A stretch of DNA of 22,230 bases from a bacterium (GTDB taxonomy: Bacteria; Desulfobacterota; S145-22). Positions within the stretch are counted from its first letter, which is position 1. Each line of letters opens with the position of its first letter. The notes below the pieces were generated by a model. That model was not told the origin of the DNA. It worked only from the letters and a program-made list of their open reading frames with translations, and searched no databases. Shown piece by piece: positions 15,299 through 22,230 of this stretch. Position numbers and translations under genes: made by a program. The stretch is from contig JALTEW010000243.1 of the NCBI GenBank assembly GCA_027073795.1, positions 1 to 22,230 of the forward strand, given 5' to 3'.

Positions 15299-16694
15299 CA
15301 AGTTTCACGAGGAATGTGGAATTTTCGGGGTGTTTAATCACCCGGAGGCATCCAATTTGACCTATTTAGGCCTCTATGCCCTCCAGCACCGGGGGCAGGA
15401 GAGTGCGGGGATTGTTTCTTCTGATGGCTCGGCGCTGCATGTCCATAAGGCCATGGGCCTTGTTGCCGATATCTTTACAGAGCCTGTGCTAAAGACCCTG
15501 CCAGGGTTCAGCGCCATTGGGCATGTTCGTTATTCCACAACGGGATCAAGTCAGATCAAAAACGCCCAGCCCTTTGTCGTCTCAGGAGGGATTGGAAACG
15601 TTGCCATTGCTCACAACGGAAATCTGACCAATGCCATGGAAATCCGAAAAGAGCTTGAGTCCTATGGCTCTATCTTTCAGTCCACGATGGATACGGAGGT
15701 GATTATCCACCTGATGGCAATCTCCCGAGAAAGGGCTCTTCTGGACCGTTTGATGGACGCCCTCGTCCGGGTTCAGGGGGCCTACAGCCTTCTCCTGATG
15801 ACGGAGGATACGATGATTGCCCTTCGGGATCCACGGGGGTTTCGTCCCCTTTCCATTGGGACAATTGATGGCGCCACGGTCGTTGCCTCTGAGTCCTGTG
15901 CCTTTGACCTGATTGGGGCGGTCTTCGAGCGCGAGATTGAACCGGGTGAGATCATCTATGTGGACAAGAAGGGGGTGAAATCTTACAAACCCTTTGTTCC
16001 TGTGAAGCAAAGTCCCTGTGTCTTTGAATTCATCTATTTTGCCCGGCCCGACAGCATCATCTTTGGGAAGAATGTCTACGAAATCAGGAAGGAACTGGGG
16101 CGGCAACTGGCGCGGGAATATCCTAAAGAAGCCGATATCGTTATACCAGTTCCGGATTCCGGGATGCCTGCAGCCATTGGATATGCCCAGGAGGCGGGGA
16201 TTCCCATAGAACTTGGCCTGATTCGAAACCACTACGTGGGGCGAACCTTTATCGAACCTAAGCAGTCGATCCGGCACTTTGGTGTCAAGATAAAGCTGAA
16301 CCCCGTGCGTGAGATCCTTCGTGGTAAGCGGGTCGTGGTGATTGATGACTCTATTGTCCGGGCGACAACCGGAAGGAAAATTATCAAGATGATAAGAAAC
16401 GGTGGTGCTAAGGAGATTCATTTCCTTATCAGTTCTCCCCCGACGCGTTATCCTTGCTTTTATGGGATTGATACCCCTACCAAGGAGGAGCTCATTGCAA
16501 ATTCTCATTCCATGGAGGAAATCAGGGAATACATCACATGTGACTCTCTGGGATATTTAAGTATCGAGGGACTGAGGCACGTCGTGGGAGGAGAACAAAA
16601 ACCTTATTGCTATGCCTGTTTCGATGGCCGGTATCCCGTTGAGTTTCCGGTCAGAATCCCGAAACCCCAGATGCCGCTTTTTTACAATCTCTGA
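15285..16694 (+). CDS. purF: amidophosphoribosyltransferase, [4Fe-4S]-type
   Basis: This 469-residue enzyme makes 5-phosphoribosylamine from PRPP and glutamine, the first step of purine synthesis. The N-terminal nucleophile domain starts at Cys11 in HEECGIFGVF after a 10-residue propeptide, as in the Bacillus type that self-processes. LQHRGQESAG, HVRYSTTG and AHNGNLTNA follow. The PRPP-binding loop is VVVIDDSIVRATTG. Cysteines in QSPCVF, RYPCFYGID and YCYAC match the four ligands of the Fe-S cluster found in this subclass. I chose ATG 15285 because GGAGAG (15275-15280) precedes it and the propeptide has the right length; in-frame ATGs from 15261 would lengthen it. It overlaps galE by 14 bases and pyrE by 1 base. 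Confidence 0.95.
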   Translation: MGPFDKFHEECGIFGVFNHPEASNLTYLGLYALQHRGQESAGIVSSDGSALHVHKAMGLVADIFTEPVLKTLPGFSAIGHVRYSTTGSSQIKNAQPFVVSGGIGNVAIAHNGNLTNAMEIRKELESYGSIFQSTMDTEVIIHLMAISRERALLDRLMDALVRVQGAYSLLLMTEDTMIALRDPRGFRPLSIGTIDGATVVASESCAFDLIGAVFEREIEPGEIIYVDKKGVKSYKPFVPVKQSPCVFEFIYFARPDSIIFGKNVYEIRKELGRQLAREYPKEADIVIPVPDSGMPAAIGYAQEAGIPIELGLIRNHYVGRTFIEPKQSIRHFGVKIKLNPVREILRGKRVVVIDDSIVRATTGRKIIKMIRNGGAKEIHFLISSPPTRYPCFYGIDTPTKEELIANSHSMEEIREYITCDSLGYLSIEGLRHVVGGEQKPYCYACFDGRYPVEFPVRIPKPQMPLFYNL

Positions 16695-17269
16695 TGCCCA
16701 TGGATGAACGAAGAAAACGCCTGCTTACCCTGCTTTACCAGCGCTCGTATGAAGAGCGTGAGGTTGTCCTCACGTCGGGGAAGCGAAGCTCTTATTATAT
16801 TGATGGTAAGCAAACGACTCTGCATCCGGAGGGCGCCTATCTCACGGGAGAACTCTTTTATGAGGCCATCCGTGGCCTTGGGGTGCAGGTTGACGCCGTG
16901 GGGGGGCCGACATTGGGGGCGGATCCCATCGTTACGGCGATAACTGTCTCAAGTTTTCTTCACAAAGACCCTCTGCCGGGGTTTATCATCCGTAAAGAAC
17001 CCAAGAGACACGGAACCATGCAGTGGATCGAAGGAGTGAAATCGCTCGACACGGGTGCTGCTGTTGCTCTGGTGGAAGACGTTATGACGACCGGTGGATC
17101 CCTCCTGAAGGCGGTACGCGTGGTCAGGGAGCTGGGCTACCGCGTGGTTATGGCTGGGGTCCTATTGGATCGGCTGGAGGGGGGAGCCCAGGCCCTTGAG
17201 GCGGCGAATATCCCCTTTTTCTCCCTTTTTACCATTGAGGATGTGCGGGGATTTCGTGCGGCAATTTAA
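16694..17269 (+). CDS. pyrE: orotate phosphoribosyltransferase
   Basis: This 191-residue protein joins orotate and PRPP to give OMP in pyrimidine synthesis. It shows SGKRSSYYIDGKQTTLHPEG, GGPTLGADPI, FIIRKEPKRHG and the PRPP loop VALVEDVMTTGGSLLKAV with its acidic pair. The length is normal for a bacterial PyrE. The start ATG at 16694 overlaps the purF stop (TGATG), so translation is coupled; an ATG two codons later is an alternative. Having purF and pyrE adjacent places purine and pyrimidine PRPP-users under one promoter. The DUF1232 gene follows after 2 bases. Confidence 0.93.
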   Translation: MPMDERRKRLLTLLYQRSYEEREVVLTSGKRSSYYIDGKQTTLHPEGAYLTGELFYEAIRGLGVQVDAVGGPTLGADPIVTAITVSSFLHKDPLPGFIIRKEPKRHGTMQWIEGVKSLDTGAAVALVEDVMTTGGSLLKAVRVVRELGYRVVMAGVLLDRLEGGAQALEAANIPFFSLFTIEDVRGFRAAI

Positions 17270-17271
17270 AA

Positions 17272-17547
17272 ATGGTTTTATGGAAAATCTCCGAAATTAG
17301 GCGAAGGATATCTTATTTAAAAACATTAACTTCCGATAACAGGGTGCCGATTGTATCGCGCTTTTTTATCAATTTGGGCCTCGCTTATCTGTTTTTGCCT
17401 TTTGACATTATCCCCGATTTTATTCCCGTCATTGGACATCTTGATGATGCTATCCTTGTTCCAGGTTTTATTATGCTGGGGATCCTGACAATACCTAAGA
17501 CGCTCAGGGAACAGATAAAGAAAGAAGTGGGAATATCCGGGGGATAA
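17272..17547 (+). CDS. DUF1232 (YkvA-type) small membrane-associated protein
   Basis: This 91-residue protein contains the DUF1232 signature LPFDIIPDFIPVIGHLDDA (about residues 44-62), flanked by hydrophobic stretches (YLFLPF and VPGFIMLGIL). It is probably an inner-membrane-associated protein. The family's function is unknown. The ATG lies 2 bases after the pyrE stop. It is presumably the last gene of the operon, with a weak hairpin 13 bases downstream. The start region has no good ribosome site, so coupling to pyrE is likely. Confidence 0.85.
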   Translation: MVLWKISEIRRRISYLKTLTSDNRVPIVSRFFINLGLAYLFLPFDIIPDFIPVIGHLDDAILVPGFIMLGILTIPKTLREQIKKEVGISGG

Positions 17548-17560
17548 GAAAACAAAACTC

Positions 17561-17578
17561 AACCTCTCCAAAGGTTTT
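17561..17578 (+). terminator. weak candidate terminator of the galE operon
   Basis: AACCT (17561-17565) and AGGTT (17572-17576) form a 5-pair stem with a 6-base loop, then TT. It is well placed, 13 bases after the last gene of the operon, but the stem and T-tract are both short. Confidence 0.35.
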
Positions 17579-17590
17579 CATCTCCCATAG

Positions 17591-17859
17591 CTACACTACT
17601 CCCCGAAAACCGGACAGAGGATTAAGGTGGATGATAACCTATCAGCGTTTAGAGGGGGATAGCAGGGTGAGAAGGACCGTGACAAGTTTGAGGCGGAGCT
17701 TTACCGACAGATAGAGCAGCTCGAGTTAGAGCTTGAGTGACTCAAAAAAATCTCAGGTGTTTGGTTAAGGAGAAGAGGAAGTTGATGGAGGTGGGGTATC
17801 AATCCCGTAAGTTATATCAAGTTTGTTGTTTATGGGAGGCCGCTTGCGGCATAAATTAG
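17591..17859 (+). pseudogene. decayed IS3-family transposase fragment (orfA C-terminus and orfB N-terminus)
   Basis: Frame 17663-17758 encodes QGEKDRDKFEAELYRQIEQL and more, then a TGA (17738-17740) where IS3 OrfA normally has Trp, then LKKISG. This is the typical leucine-zipper end of OrfA. A TAG at 17660 also breaks the frame. Downstream, the -1 frame reads VKEKRKLMEVGYQSRKLY and ends at TAG 17857-17859, matching the OrfB start. The A7 run at 17744-17750 sits at the junction, where IS3 elements use -1 frameshifting. Upstream, 17591-17620 (with CCCCGAAAACCGGACAG) resembles an IS3 terminal region, but only about 40 bases separate it from the OrfA remnant, so most of OrfA is missing. Nothing here can encode an active transposase. 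The family assignment is from remembered motifs. Confidence 0.7.
17839..17850. repeat. small perfect hairpin GCCGC-TT-GCGGC
   Basis: A perfect 5-base palindrome around TT lies inside the decayed OrfB frame. It is the first of two hairpins within 60 bases. Confidence 0.4.
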
Positions 17860-17860
17860 C

Positions 17861-17898
17861 TTTTTGCAAGTGCATCAATTAAACTGGATGCGCAAAAA
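17861..17898. repeat. bulged hairpin downstream of the IS relic
   Basis: TTTTTGC (17861-17867) pairs with GCAAAAA (17892-17898), and GCATC (17872-17876) pairs with GATGC (17887-17891). A 4-base bulge (AAGT) sits on the left arm and the loop is 10 bases. The twelve paired positions are perfect. It resembles an element end or REP-like structure; its function is unknown. Confidence 0.55.
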
Positions 17899-18072
17899 AT
17901 GAGGGGTGAAGGAACCATTTAAAATATATGTAGTGCCATACTAAAACAACATATTGAGAGATCATCAATAAATTTTCCAAAATCTGCAAGGATAGGTTGA
18001 CAAAAGAAGTGGAACGGTGGCGGGTGAAAGTGTCTTTTAATGTACCCGTCCCGTCCTCTCCTTATGAAAGAT
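17899..18072. other. remaining non-coding A+T-rich spacer before the H+-ATPase gene
   Basis: Together with the IS relic and hairpins this completes a gene-free stretch from 17548 to 18072. I see no open frame, tRNA or clear intrinsic terminator for the minus-strand ATPase gene here. Confidence 0.5.
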
Positions 18073-20703
18073 TTACTGGGCTTTCAGGCGCACCAATTTA
18101 AGCAAGCGTCTATCTTTGATAACTATTCGGTAGAAAAATACCTTGACGACATCATTGAATAAGAACCATACGGCTGCGTAACCCCAAACGAGCAGGGCCA
18201 GTTTCCAGCTAATGGCGGGGATAAAAATACCAAGAACACCGATCAATGTCCCAAAAACTGCTGTCGAAAGCGATGCCCAAAACAGCGGGGCAGATGGATA
18301 AGGCTTTTTGAAAAACCAATCCGTCGTACGGGTATTGTAGATTGTTCCATGCCCGGCAACAATCAGTTTCACAAAGATTGCCGTTTGAATAAGTGCCTGG
18401 GAGAGTCCGGAATAAGTTTCCAGCAGGAAGAAGATCAGAAAGGAGGAAATAACGCCCGCAATTCCTAAAAGTGTTGATAGTCCCAACAATTCACTATTAT
18501 CCCATCGAACAGGTTTTTCATCAATTCTGGTGTTATCATAGGCGATGGTCAGGATGGGGATATCATTCAGTAGAGCCAACAGGATAATCATAATGGCCGT
18601 GATGGGGTAGAAGTTAAAAACCAGAATGGATAGGGTCATGAACAGAATGACGCGAATAGTTTCGGCGATACGATAAATGGTGTAACTTTTCATTCGCTCG
18701 AAAATGATCCGGGCCATTTTTATGGCAGCTACTATGACTGAAATCCCGGCAGTCAAAAGGATTAAATCGCCAGCTGCGCGAGCGGCATCAGTCGCGCCGG
18801 AAACAGCGATTCCGGCATCTGCCTTTTTCAAGGCCGGGGCATCATTTACCCCGTCTCCCGTCATCCCCACGATATGATTTGCCTTTTGAAGTTTTTCTAC
18901 AATGGTATATTTATCTTCAGGGAGAACCTGGGCAAAACCGCTTGCTTTTTCTATAACATCAACAATCTCCGATTCATGGCTCCGAATATAGCCCTTGGGC
19001 AGCCTCTCCACAGGCAATTGCTTTTTCACCTCTTCGGCAATTTCCACTGCGATTTTTGTAGCCTTTTCTTCAGAAATTCCTTCGTCCAGTTTTTGAATAA
19101 TCGCCTTTGACAAGACCTCAGTAAGTACAAAGAGTTCGTCGTGTCTCCCTTGCCGCAATTTTTCTGCTTCGAGGATGTTGGGATCTAACCCCAGTTTTAA
19201 GGCTATCTGTTTTGCAATTGCTACATTATCGCCGGTAACCATTTTTACATTCAATCCTAATTTTTGTGCCTCGGCAATGGTTTCAGAGGCATCATCACGC
19301 GGAGGATCAAACAATGGAATCAACCCAACATAGTGAAATTCTGATTCATTTTCATTTTTTACGGCTACGCCAATAGTCCTGTATGCTTTTTCGGCATACT
19401 TATTGACAGGGCCCGTAACAGTATCTTTTTCTATGTTTTTTCCACAAAGCTTAAGGATAACCTGTGGCGCTCCTTTCGTAACAACAAAATGTTCTTTCCC
19501 CGATCTTATGACTGCTTCTGTCCGTTTGCTTACCGGATCAAAAGGTTTGAAATTCTCCTGACTGTAATTTTTGATTTTATCGTAGATCTTATGTTCTTTG
19601 AGATATAAAAAAACGGGTGTTTCAAGCGGATCACTATTTTCTTCCTTGGAGGCTAATGCGGCGAAGAGCATCAAGTCATCCGAAGAGTATCGCTCAAATG
19701 TTACAGGTTCTGCAATGGTCATCTGATTTTTTGTCAGCGTTCCGGTTTTATCAGAACACAGGATATCAATTCCGGCTAATTCCTCAATGGCTGCGAGGCG
19801 ACTAACGATGGCCTGCTTTTTTGCCAGGCTCATAGCCCCTACAGCCATAGTTACTGTCAATACCGCCGGCAGCGCAACCGGAATGGCTGCTACAGTTAAT
19901 ACGAGGGTAAAACGAAAAATTTCAAGCATGTTTTCATGCCTGTAAACCGCGGCCAAAAGAATTATAGCTGCCATAATGAGGGTCATAAAGATGAGATAAT
20001 CTCCAACCTTGACCACCATTTTCTGGAAATGACTCCTTTGCTCCTTTTGCGCTTTGGCAACCAAGGCGACTGTTTTGCCAAAATAGGTGTTCATACCCGT
20101 GTTTATAACAACGCCAAGCATTTCACCCTGTTTAACGATAGCGTTGGCATACGCTATATCTCCTGCATGCCTTGTTACAGGGAGGGATTCTCCTGTTAAA
20201 GCGGACTGATCCACCTGAAGGAATTCACCCGATATAAGTTTCACATCAGCCGGGAGAATCTCGCCAATTTTTATTTTGATAATATCTCCAGCCACTAGTC
20301 CTTTGGCATCTATTTCTCGGAATGCACCTTCGCGAAACACAGTTGATTTATGGGCTAATTTGCCTTTTAGCACCTTTAAGGCATTTAGCGCTTTGCTCTC
20401 TTGCCAGAAGTCAATCACAGCATTTACTAACAGTAAAGCCGTAATAATCCCGAAGTCTTCCCATCTTTTCACCACTGCCGATAATATCGCGGCAATTTCT
20501 ATCATCCATGGGATAGGCCCCCAGAAGCGGCGGAAGATACGGTGAATTGCAGATTCCTCCTTTTCCGGAATCTCATTTAGTCCCTGTTCTTGAATCCTTT
20601 TCGCGACTTCTTCATTGCTTAACCCGTAGGCTGAATCAGTTTTTAACTCCTGTAGGACTTCCTCCACAGATAGGTCTTTATAAGCTTCTGTTTCTCTTAT
20701 CAT
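18073..20703 (-). CDS. P3A-type plasma-membrane proton-efflux P-type ATPase
   Basis: This 876-residue pump shows the P-type order: an N-terminal cation-ATPase domain (1-60), a first membrane pair (65-98), the actuator loop with TGES (170-173), membrane segments 3-4 with PVALPAV (276-282), the phosphorylated D318 in SDKTGTLT, KGAPQ (410-414), MVTGDN (488-493) and GDGVNDAPALKKADAG (616-631). C-terminal membrane segments follow, including LNDIPILTIAYD (712-723). These features match the fungal/archaeal H+-ATPase group, so it should export protons using ATP. Other cations are possible. Residues about 511-580 form an additional charged, helical segment between the nucleotide-binding and hinge motifs, longer than I expect for the family. 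The ATG (20703-20701) follows AAAGGA with good spacing. It lies 104 bases downstream of the usp gene on the same strand. Confidence 0.92.
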   Translation of the reverse strand: MIRETEAYKDLSVEEVLQELKTDSAYGLSNEEVAKRIQEQGLNEIPEKEESAIHRIFRRFWGPIPWMIEIAAILSAVVKRWEDFGIITALLLVNAVIDFWQESKALNALKVLKGKLAHKSTVFREGAFREIDAKGLVAGDIIKIKIGEILPADVKLISGEFLQVDQSALTGESLPVTRHAGDIAYANAIVKQGEMLGVVINTGMNTYFGKTVALVAKAQKEQRSHFQKMVVKVGDYLIFMTLIMAAIILLAAVYRHENMLEIFRFTLVLTVAAIPVALPAVLTVTMAVGAMSLAKKQAIVSRLAAIEELAGIDILCSDKTGTLTKNQMTIAEPVTFERYSSDDLMLFAALASKEENSDPLETPVFLYLKEHKIYDKIKNYSQENFKPFDPVSKRTEAVIRSGKEHFVVTKGAPQVILKLCGKNIEKDTVTGPVNKYAEKAYRTIGVAVKNENESEFHYVGLIPLFDPPRDDASETIAEAQKLGLNVKMVTGDNVAIAKQIALKLGLDPNILEAEKLRQGRHDELFVLTEVLSKAIIQKLDEGISEEKATKIAVEIAEEVKKQLPVERLPKGYIRSHESEIVDVIEKASGFAQVLPEDKYTIVEKLQKANHIVGMTGDGVNDAPALKKADAGIAVSGATDAARAAGDLILLTAGISVIVAAIKMARIIFERMKSYTIYRIAETIRVILFMTLSILVFNFYPITAIMIILLALLNDIPILTIAYDNTRIDEKPVRWDNSELLGLSTLLGIAGVISSFLIFFLLETYSGLSQALIQTAIFVKLIVAGHGTIYNTRTTDWFFKKPYPSAPLFWASLSTAVFGTLIGVLGIFIPAISWKLALLVWGYAAVWFLFNDVVKVFFYRIVIKDRRLLKLVRLKAQ

Positions 20704-20807
20704 GATATCCTTTCCTTATATGTTTGGCACATCAATTCAGTTGTATTAATTGGCTCTTGCAATTAGGTGCCTTTGCCCCTTGTTTTTAAACATAGTGGAA
20801 GATTTCC

Positions 20808-21281
20808 TCATCCCGCTAAATTCAAACCGTTTTTCACCTTTAGCAGCAGAATGGAACAGGGCATATTTTGTATAATCTTAAGAGATTCCCACCCAAATAG
20901 CAAATGCTCTAAACGACTTTCCTCGTAGTTAAGCATTACAATGAGATCTATATTCCTCTCTTTTACAATGTTTAATATTTCATCTGTAGGATTCCCCTCT
21001 TTAACAATCTCTGTGATGCGGAATCCCTTTTCTTTCTCTTGCGCTATCATCTCATCCAGGTCCTTTTTTGCTTCTTTCTGCATGAATTCATAGCCTTGTT
21101 TGAGTGAAGAAAGAGATGGGATCGGTAGACTCAATTCCTCTAAAGAGAAGGGATTATAAATTATACGGACGACATAGAGTTCTGCCCCATATTTTTTCGC
21201 AAGGGAGATTCCATCGTGAATAGCTTGTTTAGAGTGCATATGGTTCCTGCTAACAACGAGAATGCGCGATAGATCTCTCAT
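20808..21281 (-). CDS. universal stress protein (UspA family)
   Basis: This 157-residue cytosolic protein has the Usp alpha/beta fold pattern: RILVVSRNHMHSKQAIHDG at the start, YGAELYVVRI, GNPTDEILNIVKERNIDLIVM and a final CSILLLKVK strand. The usual ATP-binding glycine motif (GxxGxxxxxxxxxG[ST]) is not preserved; the region reads NYEESRLEHLLFGWESLKII. ATP binding is therefore doubtful, as in the UspA-like rather than UspFG-like subgroup. I took ATG 21281-21279, which directly follows GGGGAGGAG; the frame stays open a further 7 codons upstream to a TTG. It lies upstream of the proton ATPase gene and is probably cotranscribed, suggesting a shared stress or energy context. Confidence 0.85.
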   Translation of the reverse strand: MRDLSRILVVSRNHMHSKQAIHDGISLAKKYGAELYVVRIIYNPFSLEELSLPIPSLSSLKQGYEFMQKEAKKDLDEMIAQEKEKGFRITEIVKEGNPTDEILNIVKERNIDLIVMLNYEESRLEHLLFGWESLKIIQNMPCSILLLKVKNGLNLAG

Positions 21282-21546
21282 CTCCTCCCCTTTTTGCAAC
21301 AAGACTTGTTTAAATCCTATGCGTCATGTCAGGTTTCCTTTATTTCCCTCTGGTAATTTTTAATATAAACCCAAAATCTTACAAAAACGTTTCTTGGGCA
21401 TTACAATTTTTTAATGGAAAGAAAAACAGCAAACAAAAACAATTTAACAGATTGGAAAGTATTAATTACCTTTTGATGATGGAGGTTATTGCGAAAAACG
21501 AACCTTTCCATGACAATCGTTTGTGAATTTGATAAAGTGATTTCAA

Positions 21547-22230
21547 ATGATAGAGGTTATTATACAGTCAGCGGGTGATTGTGAGGAGGCAGTGTTGGCT
21601 TATCTTGATGAAAATAATATCCAGGCAGCAGTCAAATCGGGATTTGCGGGCGGGCGTGAAAATATTGTTCTCTACCTTGATGAATCGGAATGGGAGGCTT
21701 TCAAGCCATTGCTGGTAGAAAAGCTCCGTGAGATATCTAATATATTCGGTGTTTCTCCCCTAATCCTTGGCGAAAATTTATTGACACAGGAAGCCTGGGA
21801 GAACAAATGGAAGCGGTTTGCAAGGACGTATCATTTTGGAGGGGAAATCATTATCAAACCGTCATGGCGGAAGTTGCGGAAAGTTCCGCCGTGTCCGGTT
21901 GTTTGCATCGACCCACAGATGGCCTTTGGAACCGGAGGACATCCCTCAACCCGGCTCTGCATTTATCATTTAATCCACCTCAGGAATGAGAAACCCGCTT
22001 GTCTCAATGAGGTGCTGGATGTAGGGACGGGTTCGGGAATTCTTGCAATTACAGCGGCCCGTTTAGGGGCGCGTCGTGTGATGGCTGTGGATATTGATTC
22101 TGATGCCGTTCAGGTGGCCAAGGAAAATGCCCTGCGCAATGGTGTTTCGAATATTGTAGAGTTCCGGGAAGGAACCCCGGAAGACGTTTCTGGAGAGTAT
22201 GGTCTCATTATGGCGAATATTAATGAAGCG
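21547..22230 (+). CDS. prmA: ribosomal protein L11 methyltransferase, 5' part (partial)
   Basis: The first 228 codons are present; the gene runs off the window. The L11-recognition N-domain covers about 1-90. The family-specific FGTGGHPSTRLC (127-138), SAM motif I LDVGTGSGILAI (157-168), the acidic AVDID (180-184) and the strand ending MANIN near 222-226 follow. PrmA trimethylates ribosomal protein L11. ATG 21547 follows an in-frame stop at 21538-21540 and lacks a Shine-Dalgarno sequence, so a slightly later start is not excluded. The 265-base gap to the divergent usp gene is A+T-rich and without another gene. Confidence 0.92.
   Translation, partial: MIEVIIQSAGDCEEAVLAYLDENNIQAAVKSGFAGGRENIVLYLDESEWEAFKPLLVEKLREISNIFGVSPLILGENLLTQEAWENKWKRFARTYHFGGEIIIKPSWRKLRKVPPCPVVCIDPQMAFGTGGHPSTRLCIYHLIHLRNEKPACLNEVLDVGTGSGILAITAARLGARRVMAVDIDSDAVQVAKENALRNGVSNIVEFREGTPEDVSGEYGLIMANINEA

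Noticed and set aside
14387..15301. Open frame of about 300 codons antisense to galE
   Set aside because: It lies entirely opposite a well-supported gene and shows no protein-family signature.
15582..16508. Long open frame antisense to purF
   Set aside because: It mirrors the codon structure of purF and has no recognisable domain.
20757..20772. Sigma-54-like GGCAC...TTGC sequence on the minus strand upstream of the H+-ATPase
   Set aside because: The GG and GC elements are separated by 9 bases rather than the required 10, so it is not a usable -24/-12 promoter.
21326..21526. 66-codon plus-strand frame between usp and prmA
   Set aside because: No ribosome site, A+T-driven Asn/Lys/Phe-rich composition and no family; judged non-coding.
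1..22230. CRISPR arrays, tRNA and rRNA genes
   Set aside because: No regularly spaced direct repeats, cloverleaf-like sequences or rRNA stretches were recognised anywhere in the window.

Overview
The window looks like a chromosomal segment of a Gram-negative anaerobe of the Deltaproteobacteria / Desulfobacterota type (perhaps Syntrophales-like). This is an inference from gene content: a sigma-54 activator, an MTH1187-type thiamine-binding protein, a [4Fe-4S]-type PurF, an archaeal-like P3A proton ATPase and an IS3-family relic. No rRNA, tRNA or CRISPR array was seen. By eye, base composition is mosaic. About 100-5800 and 17550-21500 are clearly A+T-richer than the housekeeping core between them.

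Left part (1-4880). The 5' end of pdxA leaves the window on the minus strand. Across a 358-base gap lies the least familiar locus: a 648-residue protein joining a class I SAM methyltransferase to a D-Ala-D-Ala-ligase-like ATP-grasp enzyme, followed 66 bases later by a sigma-54 activator with an atypical receiver domain, closed by a terminator hairpin. Next is an overlapping pair of small genes: an acidic unknown protein and an exported peptidoglycan-binding-domain protein. A strong intrinsic terminator ends this unit.

Middle part (4880-17580). A good extended -10 promoter drives a large MscS-family channel and a thiamine-binding protein. A convergent small methyltransferase gene and a 461-base gap with a long imperfect hairpin follow. 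Then come YchF and TrkH on the plus strand, meeting tail to tail a minus-strand operon trkA-dgt-tsaD. The two halves of the Trk potassium system therefore sit in separate, convergent units. A TTGACA promoter between trkA and galE starts a tightly packed plus-strand operon, galE-purF-pyrE-DUF1232.

Right part (17580-22230). A decayed IS3-family transposase fragment with two hairpins behind it borders a minus-strand pair: a universal stress protein followed by a P3A-type H+-ATPase with an unusual extra segment. The window ends inside prmA on the plus strand.

The best candidate for something undescribed is the methyltransferase/ATP-grasp fusion with its adjacent sigma-54 activator. Its substrate cannot be read from the sequence. 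The remaining genes are mostly recognisable ion-homeostasis, nucleotide and translation-related functions.
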